From Prunella strophiata (lineage: Eukaryota > Chordata > Aves > Passeriformes > Prunellidae): a stretch of 64,000 bases of DNA. Numbering within the stretch: the first letter of the stretch is position 1; the number at the start of each line of letters is the position of its first letter. The position numbers and the translations under genes were made by a program. Below, one piece after another: positions 41,835 through 55,407 of the stretch. The notes below the pieces were generated by a model. The model made no database searches, had not been told where the DNA came from, and saw only the letters and a list, made by a program, of their open reading frames with translations. The stretch covers positions 18,632,608-18,696,607 of the forward strand of contig JAZBQD010000001.1 of the NCBI GenBank assembly GCA_036583965.1. The letters run 5' to 3'.

Positions 41835-42118
41835 TACCTTCAAAAAGATGGTGCCAGATTCATTCCAGTGGTGCTGAGTGGCAGGCTGAGGAGCAGTGGC
41901 CATGAACTGAGCCAGGAGAAGTTCCACCTCACCATGAGGAAGAACTTCTTTCCATGGAGGGTGGCAGAGCTCTGGAACAGCTGCCCAGGGATGGTGTGGA
42001 GACATCCCAACCCACCTGGATGTGTTCCTGTGTCACCTGCTCCAGGTGACAGGTGGGATGGACTGGATGATGTCCAGAGGTGTCGTCCAACCCCAAATAT
42101 TCTGGGATTATCTGTGCA
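41835..42118 (+). mobile_element. CR1 LINE 3' fragment in DOCK1 intron 1
   Basis: Sense CR1 of a different subfamily from the GC-rich copies: CACCTCACCATGAGGAAGAA, CTGGAACAGCTGCCCAGGGA, then CCAACCCCAAATATTCTGGG. Confidence 0.85.
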
Positions 42119-43287
42119 GGCTTCCCTAAGCAGAAATCTCAGGCAGGTGTTGTGGTTATGTTTATGTTACAGCAGTGGGAATTTAGAAATGTAATTTAGA
42201 AATGTACATATGTCTACATATAGAGATGTGTACATAAAAAATACACACATGTGCTTATATAACACATTTATATCCCTTCTCCCCCTCCTCTGGTATATCT
42301 CTGTGCTCAGCAGAGTTTTCTTAACATCTCAAGACGTGGTGATTTGCTGGCTGTGGTGCACTGGAACAAGTGATGCCAAGGAGCCTGTAGTGGCAGCTGG
42401 TAGGACCCAGGTGTGTTGAGTGGCACTCCCCCGTGGCACAGTGGGATTTTGGGGATGCTGCTGGGTGTCCTGCATGCCTCTGAAGTGAATTTGCTGCCCT
42501 GAGCCTCTGTGCAGAGGCATTATCTCAGCAGGCATTTGAGAGAGTGACTCAGCTCTGCTTCCTGAGGGAGTTCAGGGCTCGGCTGCAGGAGGAATGGGTG
42601 TGGATCTAATGGGATAATAGGGATATTGGGGTGACATGTGGGGAGCCAGGGCTGGGATCAGCTTCCTTGGAGGAGCTTTTCCCTGCTCCCAGTGCTGCAG
42701 ATCCTCATCCTTCATCTCAATCCTGCCTTTCATCCCTTGCCCTGAGCTGGTGGGGAGGAGTGTGGCTGTGTGGAGGGGACCACGTGGGTGTGTGGCTTCC
42801 TCCATGGGCACATCAGAGGCTTCCAGAGAGCTGTTTGTGTCCCCTCAGTGTCACAGGAGTGTGGCTGCCCAGTCTCCCATTCCCTGCTTTTGGTGTGTGT
42901 GATGTGAAATTTGTAATTTTGGTGCTTTTCCTTCTGCTGGGGAAAAGGGATTTAAGAAGCTGCTTTGGGAGGTCTGGGAGCCTGACCAGCACCTCTGAGA
43001 CAGTGCACAGTGGCTGTGGGAGCTTCCAAATCCTGAATTCTTTGCCCCTTTGGGCTGAGAACTGCAGTGAGAGGTAGAACTGGCGCTATTGTGGTTAAAA
43101 AATATGGTATTTAAAATGCCTTTGTGTTCAAAGGTTTGTGCTCATTTGGAGTAATCAGACTGCTACTGTGGTAGTTTAATCCTTTTTTTTTTTTTTAAAT
43201 TGAATAAATGGTGAAATAGAAAATTAGTGCCATGTGCCCTTGGATGGTCAGATGTAAAAGGAGAACTTCCCACTTACAGAGCTTGTG

Positions 43288-43418
43288 TGCCCATCCCTGA
43301 AGGTGTCCAGGGAAGGCCTGGATGTGGCACTCAGTGCTCTGGGCTGGTGACAAGGTGGGGATTGGACTTAGACTTGATGGTCTTGGAGGTCTTTTCCAGA
43401 TTCAGTGAGTTGCAGTGT
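43288..43418 (+). mobile_element. CR1 LINE 3' end scrap in DOCK1 intron 1
   Basis: Sense: CCCATCCCTGAAGGTGTCCA, GACTTGATGGTCTTGGAGGT, CTTTTCCAGATTCAGTG. Confidence 0.8.
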
Positions 43419-44251
43419 TTTTGTTTGTTCCTGGTGAGTTTTTGTTGTGTGTCAGGACTTGGCAAATAATAACAAGGCTAATTTTAGATGGGGACATTGG
43501 CCACACTTCATGGTCAGGGTGTTTCAGTGCCTCTCTGAGACTGGGATAGCTTTTCCAGAGGGGTATATGGAAGTACCTTCACACCAGGGACATAGAAATA
43601 CATGCATTTTATCATTAGGGGAGGGCTTTAAGGAGTTGGTGGACTAAGAGGTGATATACTGCTCATGATTTCAAAGCTTTGCAGCTGAGTTGTGCTCTTG
43701 TCTCTTAGAACAGGGGGATAAGAATGTGTCAAGAGGAAAGCTGGTGAAAGCACAGGAATTCCTACAGCAGAGCACTGCTGCTTCAGGGAGGGCTGTGGTG
43801 CTTTGGGACAGATTGAAGGCTTTTGTGGAACCCTGGAGTTACAGTCCAGGCTGGAGGGAGCTGTGGTGGCACGTGGGGACTCTTGTTTAGGGTGATGATC
43901 TTGTGCATATTTGTGCCTTAGAGCAGGGAAGGAAACATTTGAAGGAAATTGAAAAAGCTGCATCTCAGGAATGCATCTTGGTGCTCTTGGTGCTGCTGTG
44001 CTGTGAGGTTTGGAGCTGCCTGGCAGGACAGGACAGGTGACTGCTGTAAGTGACAGCAGGGCTGTGGTGTGACACATCCCAAACCCATGGAGCAGAAGTG
44101 GAAAGTGTGAAATGTCCATGGAGGATTCTCTGCTGCATGGATCAGAGTATTGGGGTGAGCACAGGCAGGTTCAGTTTCCCAGAGGCAGCACAGCCTGTGG
44201 ACACCCAGATCAGGGTGCTATTTGTTACATCCCTCTACTGGGAGGAAATGC

Positions 44252-44655
44252 TGAGAGAATTGGGTTGTTCAGCCTGGAGAAGAGAAGCTTTGGGGTGACC
44301 TCATTGTGGTTTTACAGTGCCTGAAGGAACTGACAAGGAAGATGGAGAGAAAGTCTGCAAGGGATGGAGGGACAGGACAAGGGGAGATGGCTTTAAAATG
44401 ACAGAGAATAGGTTTAGATGGGGAATATTGGGAAGGAATTGTTCCCTGGCAGGGTGGGGAGGGTGGGGATGGAATTGCCAGAGCAGCTGTGGCTGCCCCT
44501 GGATCCCTGGCAGTGCCCAAGGCCAGGCTGGACACTGGGGCTGGAGCAGCCTGGGACAGTGGAAGGTGTCCCTGCCATGGCAGGGGTGGCACTGGGTGAC
44601 ATTTATGATCCCTTCCAGCCCAAACCATTCCATGGTTCCATTTTCCAATACCCTT
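44252..44655 (+). mobile_element. CR1 LINE 3' fragment in DOCK1 intron 1
   Basis: Sense, about 400 bp, from TTCAGCCTGGAGAAGAGAAG and GGGTGACCTCATTGTGGTTT to AACCATTCCATGGTTCCATT. This is the fullest intronic copy. Confidence 0.9.
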
Positions 44656-45245
44656 TAATTCCCTGCTTGCTGAGGGTTGCATTTCTGTGCTGCCCCATCC
44701 TGGCACCTCCTGAAGCAGAGGGCAGGGGCTGGCAGATGCACCACACCTCTTCCTGCAGGAATGACCCGAGTTGGACTGCAGGCTTGTGCTCAGCTCCTCC
44801 CAGTTTGCTCAGCAGCCACTATTGTTCTCTGGCAATAAACACTTGTGGCAAACAACAGATTGGAGAGGGATAACCTTACCAGATAAGTGGAAGGGAGTGT
44901 GAGCTCCTGTTTGTTTTCATCCAGGTCAGCTACAACATTATGAGCTGGGATTGTTCTGAGAAATGATTCCTGATGGGATTTTCCAGGAATTATTTTTTTT
45001 AATCTCATGGAGCACAAACTGACTTCAGTAGGTAGCCAGCTGCCTATGGCCATAATACAGAGCTTTTATTTAACTTTGCAAAGGAAGTTTTCAGTCAGTT
45101 TAGGGAATTTTCAGCTGGTGATTTTACTCTTTATCCTAGAAAATAAAAGAGGAGGTAGAAAAGTGAGCTTTTACACTTTACATGGTGTGCAGGTATGGCA
45201 ATGACAATAGTCAGGGGGCTGATTTAAGGTGTTTGATTTGGTGTT

Positions 45246-45382
45246 TCCATCCCTGGCAGTGTCCAAGGCCAGGTTGGAGCACTCTGAGACAGTGGAAGAT
45301 GTCTCTGCCCATAGCAGAGGATGGAATGGGATGAGCTTTAGGGTCCCTTCAGCCCCAAGCCATTCTGGGATTCTCTGATTTC
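45246..45382 (+). mobile_element. CR1 LINE 3' end scrap in DOCK1 intron 1
   Basis: Sense: CATCCCTGGCAGTGTCCAAG to CCATTCTGGGATTCTCTGA. Confidence 0.88.
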
Positions 45383-46399
45383 AAGTAGCACCTTGGTGGG
45401 TTTTGTAATTATCCCTTTGTGTTCTGTTGTGAATGCCTGACTTAGGTGCACTCAAACAATGCTGATTTTTGGGCTCTTTGCCACACTTGGCACAGGTTTC
45501 TCTGTGTTACAAAGGCATTTTCCTTTCTGCAAAGGCAAAACTTTCAGGGAAGGGGGGGAAAAAACCAGAGGCAACTTAAAGTTATACCTTCTCCAGGAAG
45601 CCCTTCTATCAGCTTGCAGCTACAGGAATGAGGGTTGGGATCATTTTTCCTTTAAATATTGGTGTTCCTGGAGATTTTCCTGTGCTGGCTGGGGAGCACA
45701 TGGAGGATCCTTTGCTTTGTCTAACCCTTCAGTGTGGTCCTGCAGGACTGAAATCCAATACCTCTTGTCAAACACCTGGGGATGTGTCCAGCTGGAGATA
45801 AACAGCTGGGGCTGAGTCCTGGTAATGAATGGAAGCTCCAACAAGGGGCTGCCTCTAATTCAGTTTTCAAGTATTTATTCCATCAAAAGTGTCAGTTTTG
45901 CCTCTCCCCTTGACTTCCTGCAAGCCCAAAACTTCCTCAAAATACTCAGTGGAGCTGTTCCTACTTATGGGTCTTCTTTGGCAGGGTGGTGGACCACTGA
46001 CAAGTCAGATTTTTTTCTTTTTTATTAAACTTAAAAGCATTTTTAGTTCTGTTTTCTAGCCTGTGGTGGCCCCCAAGGCTGTTCTGACAATAGTAATTTT
46101 CTGAGTAAGGCTTTAATGAATTCCTTGATGAGTTATTGGAATACTTTCCTCCTGTAGCTTGGGGAGGGGAGGAATTGAAATCACGCCCTGTCTAAACCAA
46201 AAAAAATGTTCAATAAGAGAGGATTCTTGTAATTCTGAATCTTCCTCTCCCTTTTCAGACTGTAGTTGTGCAAACATTTATATATTTATAGAATTATCTG
46301 CCCGTGTTTATGTAATTTGTGCATTAAATCTGATTTCTGATGTAAAGATTTGTAATACAAGAAGCTGCAGTTGCTGCATTTCGGTTTCATCAGCAGAAA

Positions 46400-47830
46400 T
46401 ATGAAATATCTCTGGAAGTATTTTTCTGCTCCATGCAGCTTTGTCACTAAACTGAAATAGTTGCATTGAGGACTATTATGTGTAATCATGTCCCCTATAC
46501 GTAACAAAACAAACAGATGGATGAAGAACTGAAGCAACCATTGGCTGCCACACATGAATTTGGGGTTTTTTGTAGGTTTTTTTTTAGCACTGCTGCTTTA
46601 TTTCAAGTGCTGCTTATATTATTTCAGCACAGCCCTTTTTAGAACATGTTTGCAGACGGTTTTGGTGGCTGATTTTGCCTTGAGGGTGTTGGAGTAGCAA
46701 AATGTCTTTGTGTTCCCCAGTAGAAAATAGCAACAAGTGAGTGGAACAGGATTTGCTGTGTAATTTCTGAATGGGAATGGCAGCAAAATTGTACCTAATC
46801 AATGTTAGTGCTTACAGGCACTTGGGTTTTTGAGGCACTCTGTTTGTACAGCCCTGCTCTTGCAGTGGCTGTGCCACTTTTATGGATGTGCTGCAGAAAT
46901 TATTGAATATTGAGGTGGAAAACCTGCTGGAGCAGCTGCCTGGCTGAGCAGGTCTGGGGGTTTTGGGAAAATCTCATTATTCCTGAGGAGTCCCACGTGG
47001 GGAGGGCATCAGGAATTCTCTCCCTTGAGGAGGAACCTCCTGGCTTGACCTGGGGAGTTCCTGGCTGGTTCTGGCAGAGCTTCCCTGGAGCATTTGGCAG
47101 GGTGGGCACTTGGGACTGGAGACAGCACAGAGCTAATGTCGATATTTTTCTTGTTGTGTTTGGGATGATATTTTGTGTTTGGATTTAGATGCTTATTATT
47201 TCTTATTTACATTACAGTTTTATAAGTTGTGAGTTTTACAGTGTTTTACTAACAAGTTGCAAAATGGTTTTGTATCTATTTTTAGAAGGTTTTTTAAGGA
47301 AAAACTAATTAAGAAATGACACTTAAGTTATATTTAATTTAACTCATTACTCATGTTCTGTACTCTATGGACTTTTTGTTTAATTACAAAATACTGCTTA
47401 AACTTGTGAAGAAGGAACAGTTACTGCTTTAAAACTTATTTTAGTTTTATATATATTACTATTTTTTAAACTTAGAATTTAAAGTTTTTTAACTATGTGA
47501 TATTACACACTTCTATTTAAACTATATACTTATAATTGCTATTAACTAATTTTGTAAGCTTTTTTTTTACTGTTTTTATTCAAATGTGGTATTTTCCTGA
47601 GGGTCTGTGCCTTTCAACACAGAAAGTCTAAAATTCTCAGCACCCAGGGTTCCCACACAGGTCCTCTGAAATACCTGAGAGCCTCTTGAGGCACGCAGAT
47701 GCTTTCTGCAAGTGCAGCCTGAGGTGTTTGTGTTTGCTCTGCCTTCCTCCTCCTGCTTATCCAAACAAAGCACGGAAGTGCTGGGCTTGGAGCTGGCTGG
47801 AATAAAATAACATCTGTGGAGGGCCAGGGC
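46400..47830 (+). other. DOCK1 intron 1, A+T-rich segment
   Basis: From about 47,140 to 47,580 the sequence is strongly A+T-rich with many TTTAA/ATTTA words and no CpG-rich stretch. No element is identified. It ends at the 134-bp repeat region. Confidence 0.5.
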
Positions 47831-48230
47831 CTGAGTGTCCTGGGAGGACAAGGAGCAGATGAGTCCACACTGTACCCAAAAACCTTCAGCTGGGCTGTGT
47901 TGGGGTTTTTTTCCCCATTTTCGTACATGGAATGAAAAGGAAAACCCAAAGCTTGGAACTGGGCCTGAGTGTCTCAGAAGGGCAAGGAGCAGATGAGGCC
48001 ATACTGTACCCAAAAACCTTCAGCTGGGCTGTGTTAGGGGGGTTTTCCCCATTTTCATGCATGGAATAAAAAGGAAAAGCCAAAGCTTGGAACTGGGCCT
48101 GAGTGTCCTGGGAGGATGAGGAACAGATGAGTCCACACTGTACCCAAAAACTTTCAACTGGCCTGTGTTGGGGTTTTTTCCCATTTTCATGCACGGAATA
48201 AAAAGGAAAAACCAGAATCTAAGGGAGAAC
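47831..48230. repeat. Three-copy, 134-bp intronic tandem repeat
   Basis: The landmark CTGAGTGTC starts at 47,831, 47,965 and 48,099, an exact 134-bp period. Each unit contains GTACCCAAAAAC, CTGTGTT-GGGG-TTTT-CCC and GGAAT-AAAAGGAAAA segments. Divergence between copies is a few percent. It lies within DOCK1 intron 1 and does not code for protein. Confidence 0.94.
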
Positions 48231-49457
48231 TTGGCCAACCCTGGTGCTGCTGGTGCCTGTGGGAGTGGGCAGAGGGACAGGGTGATGGGAAGCTCCACTC
48301 TTCCCTTCCCTGCCTCCCAGCTGCTGCTTTAGCCCTGAGCATCCTCCTCGTGGTGCCAGCTGGTCTGCAGGAGAAGAAATTGGCAGTAGGGAATGGTTCA
48401 GGGCATGGAGTTGGGTGCTTTTATTGAGGAGCTGCTTCCTGCAGAGTGTGTGGATCAGAAATGGAGTGGAAGCAACTGGTAATAGAAAAAATGCTCCTGC
48501 AGTAGAGCCTGCCACAGGAAATCTCTCAGTGCTGAGCCAGATGGAAGCTGCTGATGAGAAATTGAGTTTGTGAGTCTTGAGGCAGATGGTGAAGGATTGA
48601 AAAGGATGCTTGCTTTCAGAAAATCTGCTGTGCATGTGAGAGTGCAGTGAGCAAATCCTGCCCTGCCAGGGCTGGGCATTGTGGAGGTGGTGGCTTGGAA
48701 TGCCCTGTGAGTGCTGTGCTCTGAAGGAGGGCTTGCACTGTGCAGAGATAGGGTGAAATGTGTCACTTGGGCCAGGAAAGTGAGAGATAAGGGCCTGTGG
48801 GAATGTGTCTGTTGATAAATATGAGGTTAATCTCTCAAAGTGGGAGTGGATGAGTGAAAACTAACATCAGCATGACAAGAAATCTTTAATTACTGTTTTG
48901 AGGATGTGTCCAGCAGCTGTTGTTTGATTGACTCTTTCCTGCTGCTTTGGGGTGCTGTGGGAGAATTGTTCTTTTGCATCACTCCATGGCTCATTTGTAG
49001 CTTCAATATAGGAAATAATGCTTACAACTCAAGCCTTTGGTATGCTCTGTCTAACCTGAGGTAGTGGTGATGTTACCTGGTGTCCAGCCTCTTTTTTTTC
49101 CTTTATTTCTCTTCTTTTGTCCTTACAAATTCCCACCAATTTTGTGCAGGCATCATCTGTTGCCTTCTTATCCCTGCAGGAATTCCTTCCTTCCTGCTGA
49201 TCTTTATTCCATTATTATACTGCTTTAGTCTTGCTTGTTGTATTTTTGTTGCTATTGCTGGTTAGGTGTTGGTGTTTCCATCAGTCCATCACTTTCTTTA
49301 CCAAGAATCTTAGGTGGAGATGACTTGAGAGCCTATTTTATTTTCTTCTGTCTTCTATCCTTGTGGGTTTGCTTTTTGTTTTTTGTTTTTTCCTTCTGTG
49401 GGTTGATCTCTGAAGTTTCCAGTGTGAATGGTAAATGGTGGGACTCAAACTGGTTGT

Positions 49458-49474
49458 AAAAAAAAAAAAAAAAA
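49458..49474. repeat. Poly(A) run in DOCK1 intron 1
   Basis: Seventeen A. Confidence 0.9.
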
Positions 49475-50424
49475 GTGGTTTGTGGCTTTTATTTTTTTAA
49501 TTTTGGAGGTATTTTGGCTTCTGTTTCACATCAGAGTTGATCTGTAGAAGGTTTGTGTTTGGTGTGGCAGGATCCAGCTCTGTCCTTCCCTGTCAGCAAC
49601 ACCTCTGTAGCTGCTGATAGTCTGTGTGTCCCTCTGTCACCTCCACTGGGCTGCTCTGCCCTTTTCTGATGCTGCTCACTGACATTTGGGCATAAAGGAG
49701 CCCAACTTTTTGTCCAGGCTGTGGCAGGAGCGTGCACAGGAGCAGCTCAGAATTCCTGGAGCACTGGCACTGCCTCACATTGACTGCCTTTTTAAAATTA
49801 ATTTAGTGACATGTGACAAAGCAGTGGCTAAAGATCCATTTTCCAGAGATTTCAGTCACTGAGCTTTTTTGGTGAGAAAACAGCTGTCCTTGCTGACAGT
49901 GAAGTGGCTGGAGATGAGAACAGATATTTTTTGTGGTGCAGAGATATTTCTTGGCCAGTAGTTTCCACAGTGTGTGAGTCAAACAGGACAAAACACCAAC
50001 CCCAAACTTTCTGATGCAGAGCCAGATATTCTTTTGGTATTTATTACACTACACTTTATTTGTATTTGTTGGTTGTGTTCTTGAGGCTTTGACTGGAACT
50101 AAGACTCTAAAAGATTAAAAAAGCACATTAGATGTTTATCTGGATAATAGGGGCATCTGCAGCTAGATGGGATTGCTCTAATGCTGAGCATTGCTGCCCT
50201 GAAGAGCTCCAGGAGGTGCTCATGGGGGAGGGAGTTTTTTTAAGGTCTGGATCTGTCTCTAAAGTGCTGCTGATGGGAATTGGATTTTGGGTTCTCTCTG
50301 GTGCCTCCTGCTCAATCCCAGTTTTGGGCTGTTGATGGAGGTGGTGCTTGTGCAAGATTATGGCCAAGGCTTGGTTAAACCAGTGCTGCAGCCAAACTGG
50401 GAATGGGGTTCCATCAGGTGGTGC

Positions 50425-50538
50425 AGTGCCCATCCCTGGAAGTGTCCAGAACGTGTGGATGTGGCACCTGGGGACATGGATTGGTGGTGACCGTGGTGCT
50501 GGGTTGACTGTTGGACTGGATGATCTCAGAATCATGAA
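50425..50538 (+). mobile_element. CR1 LINE 3' end scrap in DOCK1 intron 1
   Basis: Sense: GTGCCCATCCCTGGAAGTGT, then TGTTGGACTGGATGATCTCA. Confidence 0.82.
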
Positions 50539-52514
50539 AAGATTAGCAAAGTGTTTTTGGGAAAAGCATCCCAAACCTTCTTTAAGAATCAGTTGAGTCT
50601 TCAAGGAGTGACTAAAGGATCTTGCTTTGAGCTCTGTGGGGAGGGAGTTGTTATTCCCAAAAAATAAAGACTGGATAGAGCCAGATAAGCACATTTTAGT
50701 CAAGACTTGAGAGAATGACTCAGTTGTGGTGCTGCTGACATTGTTGGAAGTTTTGTGTGGGCTCAGCTCTGGTTTGATTTTCTAGTTGAATGTATTCTTG
50801 AAGTGATTTATTGACAGGTTTCTATCAATCACTTGTGCTGCAGAGGAGCCTCTGTTTATTTACTGGGCTGTGATGAGTGATGGAACTGGTTCAGGTTTTT
50901 GCCTTAAACACAGAAAGTACAGTTTGGGCTTCCTGCAACAGCTGCAGTTTCCACAGTTAGAGCACACAAAGGTGAATGTGTTCTTGGCTGAAAACCAAGA
51001 GTTTTAATACTTTTAGGGCTTGAATATTTAAAATATTGGCATAACTGCAAGCTTTTACAGCCCGGGTGTGATACCATCTCATAACACAGCGTGCTGATCT
51101 TAAATCAAGATATGAACTTTTAAGACCAGGAGTTCATGTATTATATTTGTAAAGGGCTGTCTGGATGCTTCCATAACATTTACATAGAAAGTGTGTAAAA
51201 TATAAAATAATTTTGTGGAGGGGAGCTAGAATAATTGCGTGCCAACTTAGGTTTTCAGGAGATGGGTAGTGACAGCTTTGAGAAATGCCTGGTTAAACTG
51301 AATGAAAAGTAAAATATTGATGATCATTAATGAAATCTTGAATTCTGCAATTGTTTTCCCTTTTTGCTGAGTCTGCACATGACAGAATTTGTGTTGTCAC
51401 CTTTGCATGCAGCAGCTTCCTCTTGCTCTTGGGCCATTCTTGGAGCAAGAAGCATTTTTAAAGTTTAAATTATTTTTCTTCAGGGCACTGAAGGCCTGCT
51501 TAGCAAGAGGACTGAGTTAGGTTTCTGCAGGAAAGTGGCACAAATTTTCCCCACCTTTTCCAGGACAGGTCCCACTGCTGAGTGCTCCTGGTGTCTCAGG
51601 GGATGCTTTCACCAAACATATCCAGGGCAAATGTGTGATTTATATATCAAAAAGGAGCTGGTGTGCTGGGCATGAATTGAGTGGAGAGTGTGCTGGCTGC
51701 CATTAATTTGGTTTTTTTTAGTAGTTCTATTTTGAGGTGGAGGTGCTGCAAGTGGAGATGAGTTGAAGAGTTGAGAAATAACTACTCATTTTAGATGAAT
51801 GCAGTATTTTTCAGTGAGGGAGGCAAACATTTTAGGGTGAAAGCTACACTGTCCAGCCTAGCACAAACTTTGCTGCCTGTTGGAGCTTTCCAAACACAGA
51901 CATTGAAGCAGATTTTGGGAATCATTGGCAGGGAAATCAGTCCCCTAAGCTGCTGTTTGCAGTGCTAGGAACAGCACAGATCTGCTCCTTGGTCAGGAGC
52001 TGCCTCTGGCCCCTGCTCTGCCCAGGGCATGTGCTGGGTGCTAATGCCTCTCCCCTTTTCAGGGAATTCCCAGAGTGGTGCTGGGGAAATAACCTGCAAA
52101 AAGGGGGAAAGAGTAATCAAAATACTGCCTTTATTACAGCAGAGGTGAGTGAGTTGGTGCTGGGTTAGTGGCACCTTAATCACCCTCCTAGGCATTAATA
52201 TGTGACCAGCAGGGGGTTTTTAAATACATTTTCCTTGGATGATTGTGCTTGGGAAGGAAGGAGTTATGGCTTTGAATTATTCTGAATTAACAAGGGCAAC
52301 TTGGAGGCTCAGGGCAGTGAGGGAAGGAAGTATAAGGGTTATTTTTGATGTGTTCCAGTAGGCTTGAAGGGTGACTTAGAAGTGGGGAATCAAGTTCTCA
52401 CCTGGGAATTCCTGTGTACATCTGGGATTGATTACTGGGCTACACCAACTTTAAAATATTCATTTATGAAACTATATACATATTAAAAAATCATTAATAA
52501 ATTTAAATAATAAA

Positions 52515-52569
52515 AAGATTTGGACTTGATCTTTATAGGTCCCTTACAACTCAGAATATTCTGTGATTA
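52515..52569 (+). mobile_element. CR1-like 3' tip in DOCK1 intron 1
   Basis: Only about 55 bp: GACTTGATCTTTATAGGTCC and CAGAATATTCTGTGATT resemble the CR1 end in sense. Confidence 0.55.
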
Positions 52570-53974
52570 GGCTAGAAAAGGCTTTAGAATTATGAAACTA
52601 ACTCATGATAAAGTGAATGGTTGTGAATGTACAGGTGAGTTCTTATTATGCTGAAATTGTGGAGCTCAGGGTCTGGAAACAGATTTAGGGTGTTCCTCTA
52701 CTCTGGTTTTCCCCCTTCCCAGAAGTCTGAATTTATGGAGTAAAACTGTGATGCTGGTTCTTTAATGAATAGTGGGATCCTATCAGTTACTTTTCCTTAT
52801 TTCTTCCAGAATGAGCACAAAGATTGCTGTGGGCTCACAGGAGTCTCTGAGGTGGGGAAGTTGCAATTGCAGGGCTGTGAGCTCTCTGTGAGAGCTGCCC
52901 CAGGGCTGGAGCTGAGAGGGAGCTGGACAGTGACCCTTTGTTAGGGCCAGTGGCTGAGCCAAGTCTGCTGGAAGCTGCCTGGAGCATGTGATTGCCCCTG
53001 GTTTGGAGCAAAACAATTTTTCCCTGTTTTTGCAAAATGCTGCTCTTATCTCTGAATGCACTCAGTGCTGTTTGACTGGCTCCCATGGTGATGTTTTCCC
53101 CCCAATTCTGGTGTGAGGTGCAAATTCAGGAAAAGTGTCACTGATTTCCCATTTCTGCCCTAGCCTGGCTGTTTTGGGAGAGAGGGGAAAAGTGTTGCTG
53201 GGTCCAGTTGGGGGTCTCAGCAGGTCATTCCTCTCTCTGGGTGTTCTTTTGGGGAAAGCAGAACAAGTTCTTTGGGTTTTTTTTTTTACTTGGGGTCTGT
53301 ACTCTTGCTGTTGGAGACAGCCTGATAATGTGGCAGTGAAGAAAAATAAATTAAGGTTTGATGTATAAAAAGCCTCAAATTCCCTTCATCCTTTTTCTCC
53401 CATTCCAGAGGCTTTCCTGAGAAAGAATAGGAGGAATTTTGATTTGTTTTCCCTTGTAGAAATTAGTGAGGAGGAAGAGCAGTAGGAAATGAAAGCATCT
53501 TCCCATCACCTCATTTCCTCTTGCCTTAGGCTCTTTGCTCTGCATCATCAGCTCAGCGTTGCACTGAATTGTGTAATTTTTTTTCCTGTTTCCACAGTGC
53601 AAGAGGAGTTTCAGTGTGTTGAGCTTGATTTTTATAGTCATTGAAATGCCTATTAAAATGTAGCTGTGCCATTAAGCTCACTGCTGTAGTAATGCTTACT
53701 AAAAGACACCCTCTTAGTGCAATAGGAATTTTCCTGCCCTGGCAAAGGAGAGGCTTGAAGAACTTATGGGGCTGATGGCTCAGGGATGTTCACAGGGAGC
53801 TCTGTGGCCTTCCTGGAGCACCAAATTGGGCCTGGGGAAGCTTGGACAATTTGTGTGGGTTTAGCCTGGGAGCACTGTGTTGGGAGGGACTTGAGGGTTT
53901 CTAAATCCCTTTCACACGCTGGATTTCAGAGTGAGCTTGTGCCCTTTGGGGTGTTGCACCTGTGTGTGTGTTGG

Positions 53975-54200
53975 ACATGAACTAAAACAGGAGATGTTTC
54001 ACTCAACATGAGGAACTCCTCTCCACGAGGCTGGCAGAGCCCTGGAACAGCTGCCAGGGAGGACATGGAGCCTCCTTGTCTGAGGGAGACACTCCTGACC
54101 CACCTGGATGTGCTCCTGTCACCTGCCTTGGCAGGGGGAGGGACTGGAACTGGATCATCTCAGAGCTCCCTTCCAACCCTAGCTGTTTTGGGGTTCTGTG
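53975..54200 (+). mobile_element. CR1 LINE 3' fragment in DOCK1 intron 1
   Basis: Sense: CACTCAACATGAGGAACTCC, CCTGGAACAGCTGCCAGGGA, CTCCCTTCCAACCCTAGCTG. The 60-bp tandem repeat grows out of its 3' end. Confidence 0.85.
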
Positions 54201-54372
54201 GCTGCATTTGGGACTCCTCTTAGGGCTGTCCTTGCCATTGATGGAGTTTTTGGCATTCTGTGGCTGGATTTGGGACTCCTCCTGGGGCTGTCCCTGCCAT
54301 TGATGGAGTTTTTGGATTCTGTGGCTGGATTTGGGACTCCTCCTGGGGCTGTCCCTGCTGTTGATGGAGGTG
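54192..54372. repeat. Three-copy, about 60-bp intronic tandem repeat
   Basis: Three copies of a unit with TTCTGTGGCTG, TTTGGGACTCCTC and GGGGCTGTCC blocks followed by TTGATGGAG. The array starts at the 3' end of the CR1 copy ending near 54,200, so the amplified unit begins with the last CR1 bases (GGGTTCTGTG). Confidence 0.9.
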
Positions 54373-55407
54373 CTGCTGTCCCTGGGCAGGCTGGCTGAGG
54401 GTGGGTGGGTGCAGAGCTGCTGCCAGAGAAAGGCAGGGATTTGGGGGCACATCAGGCAGGAGTGGGTGTGGAGCTGCAGCTCTGCCAGTGTGGTCACTGC
54501 TCCTCTCCTGGGGACCCTTGGCTGGAGGATGTGGCCTGACTCACCACCAGCCCAGGCACGTTTGATGCTCTGCCAGCACTGACCAGAAGCTGGATGAGTT
54601 CCTCCTCCCCTCCAGCCTTTTAATTCTTGTCCTTCTCCTGCCCAGCAGACCCCTGGGGGCATTTTCTACATAGCAGTGTTGAAACTTCTGCAAATTTTCT
54701 AATAACCACGTGTAGGGGTGGTTTTGAGTTTTGCTGAGTGAAGCACTGAAATCCTTTCTTGAGGCACAGATTGTTTTTTGGGTGAGCACAGCTAATGCTC
54801 AGATGCTGTCCTTGCCTTCCTGGAGGATGGTGCCAGAGCAAGAGCCAAGTTACAGCTCCTCAGTGGCCCCCAGTGAAATGGAGGAGGTCTGAGGGAACAT
54901 CAAAACTCACTTTGTGATTCTGAGTTACCACAAGACAGATGCCAAAACATCTGCCTCTGGAAAATGTTTTGTGTGAGTCTAAATCAGCATCTTGCTTTCC
55001 CTGCAAGAGCCAGTGCTGAGAGCTCGGGGTGATGTGATTACTCTTTGCATCCAGGGTGTTTCACTTAATGGACTTCTTAATATTAAAAATCAATTTGGAT
55101 GTTCTTGATTGTGCTTCTTGTTAGCTGTGCATTATGGCATATTAATAATGCTGTTAGAGTCAATAATGATGTATATATATATTTTTTAGCACTAGTTTCA
55201 GCTTTATACCCTCAGTACTTGGTGGTGAAGTACTCTGAATACAGATTAGTCAGAAGGAGGGGGGAGAGCTGTTAAAATGGTGACTGAGCAGCTCACTTCA
55301 TTAGCTCCCTAAAAATAAAGTGTCTGGCTTGAAAGAGGGGAGGAGGGAAAGCAAGGAAACTGAACTTGCTTCTTGGAAGTCTTGGCTTCATCCAGAACTC
55401 TTAATTT

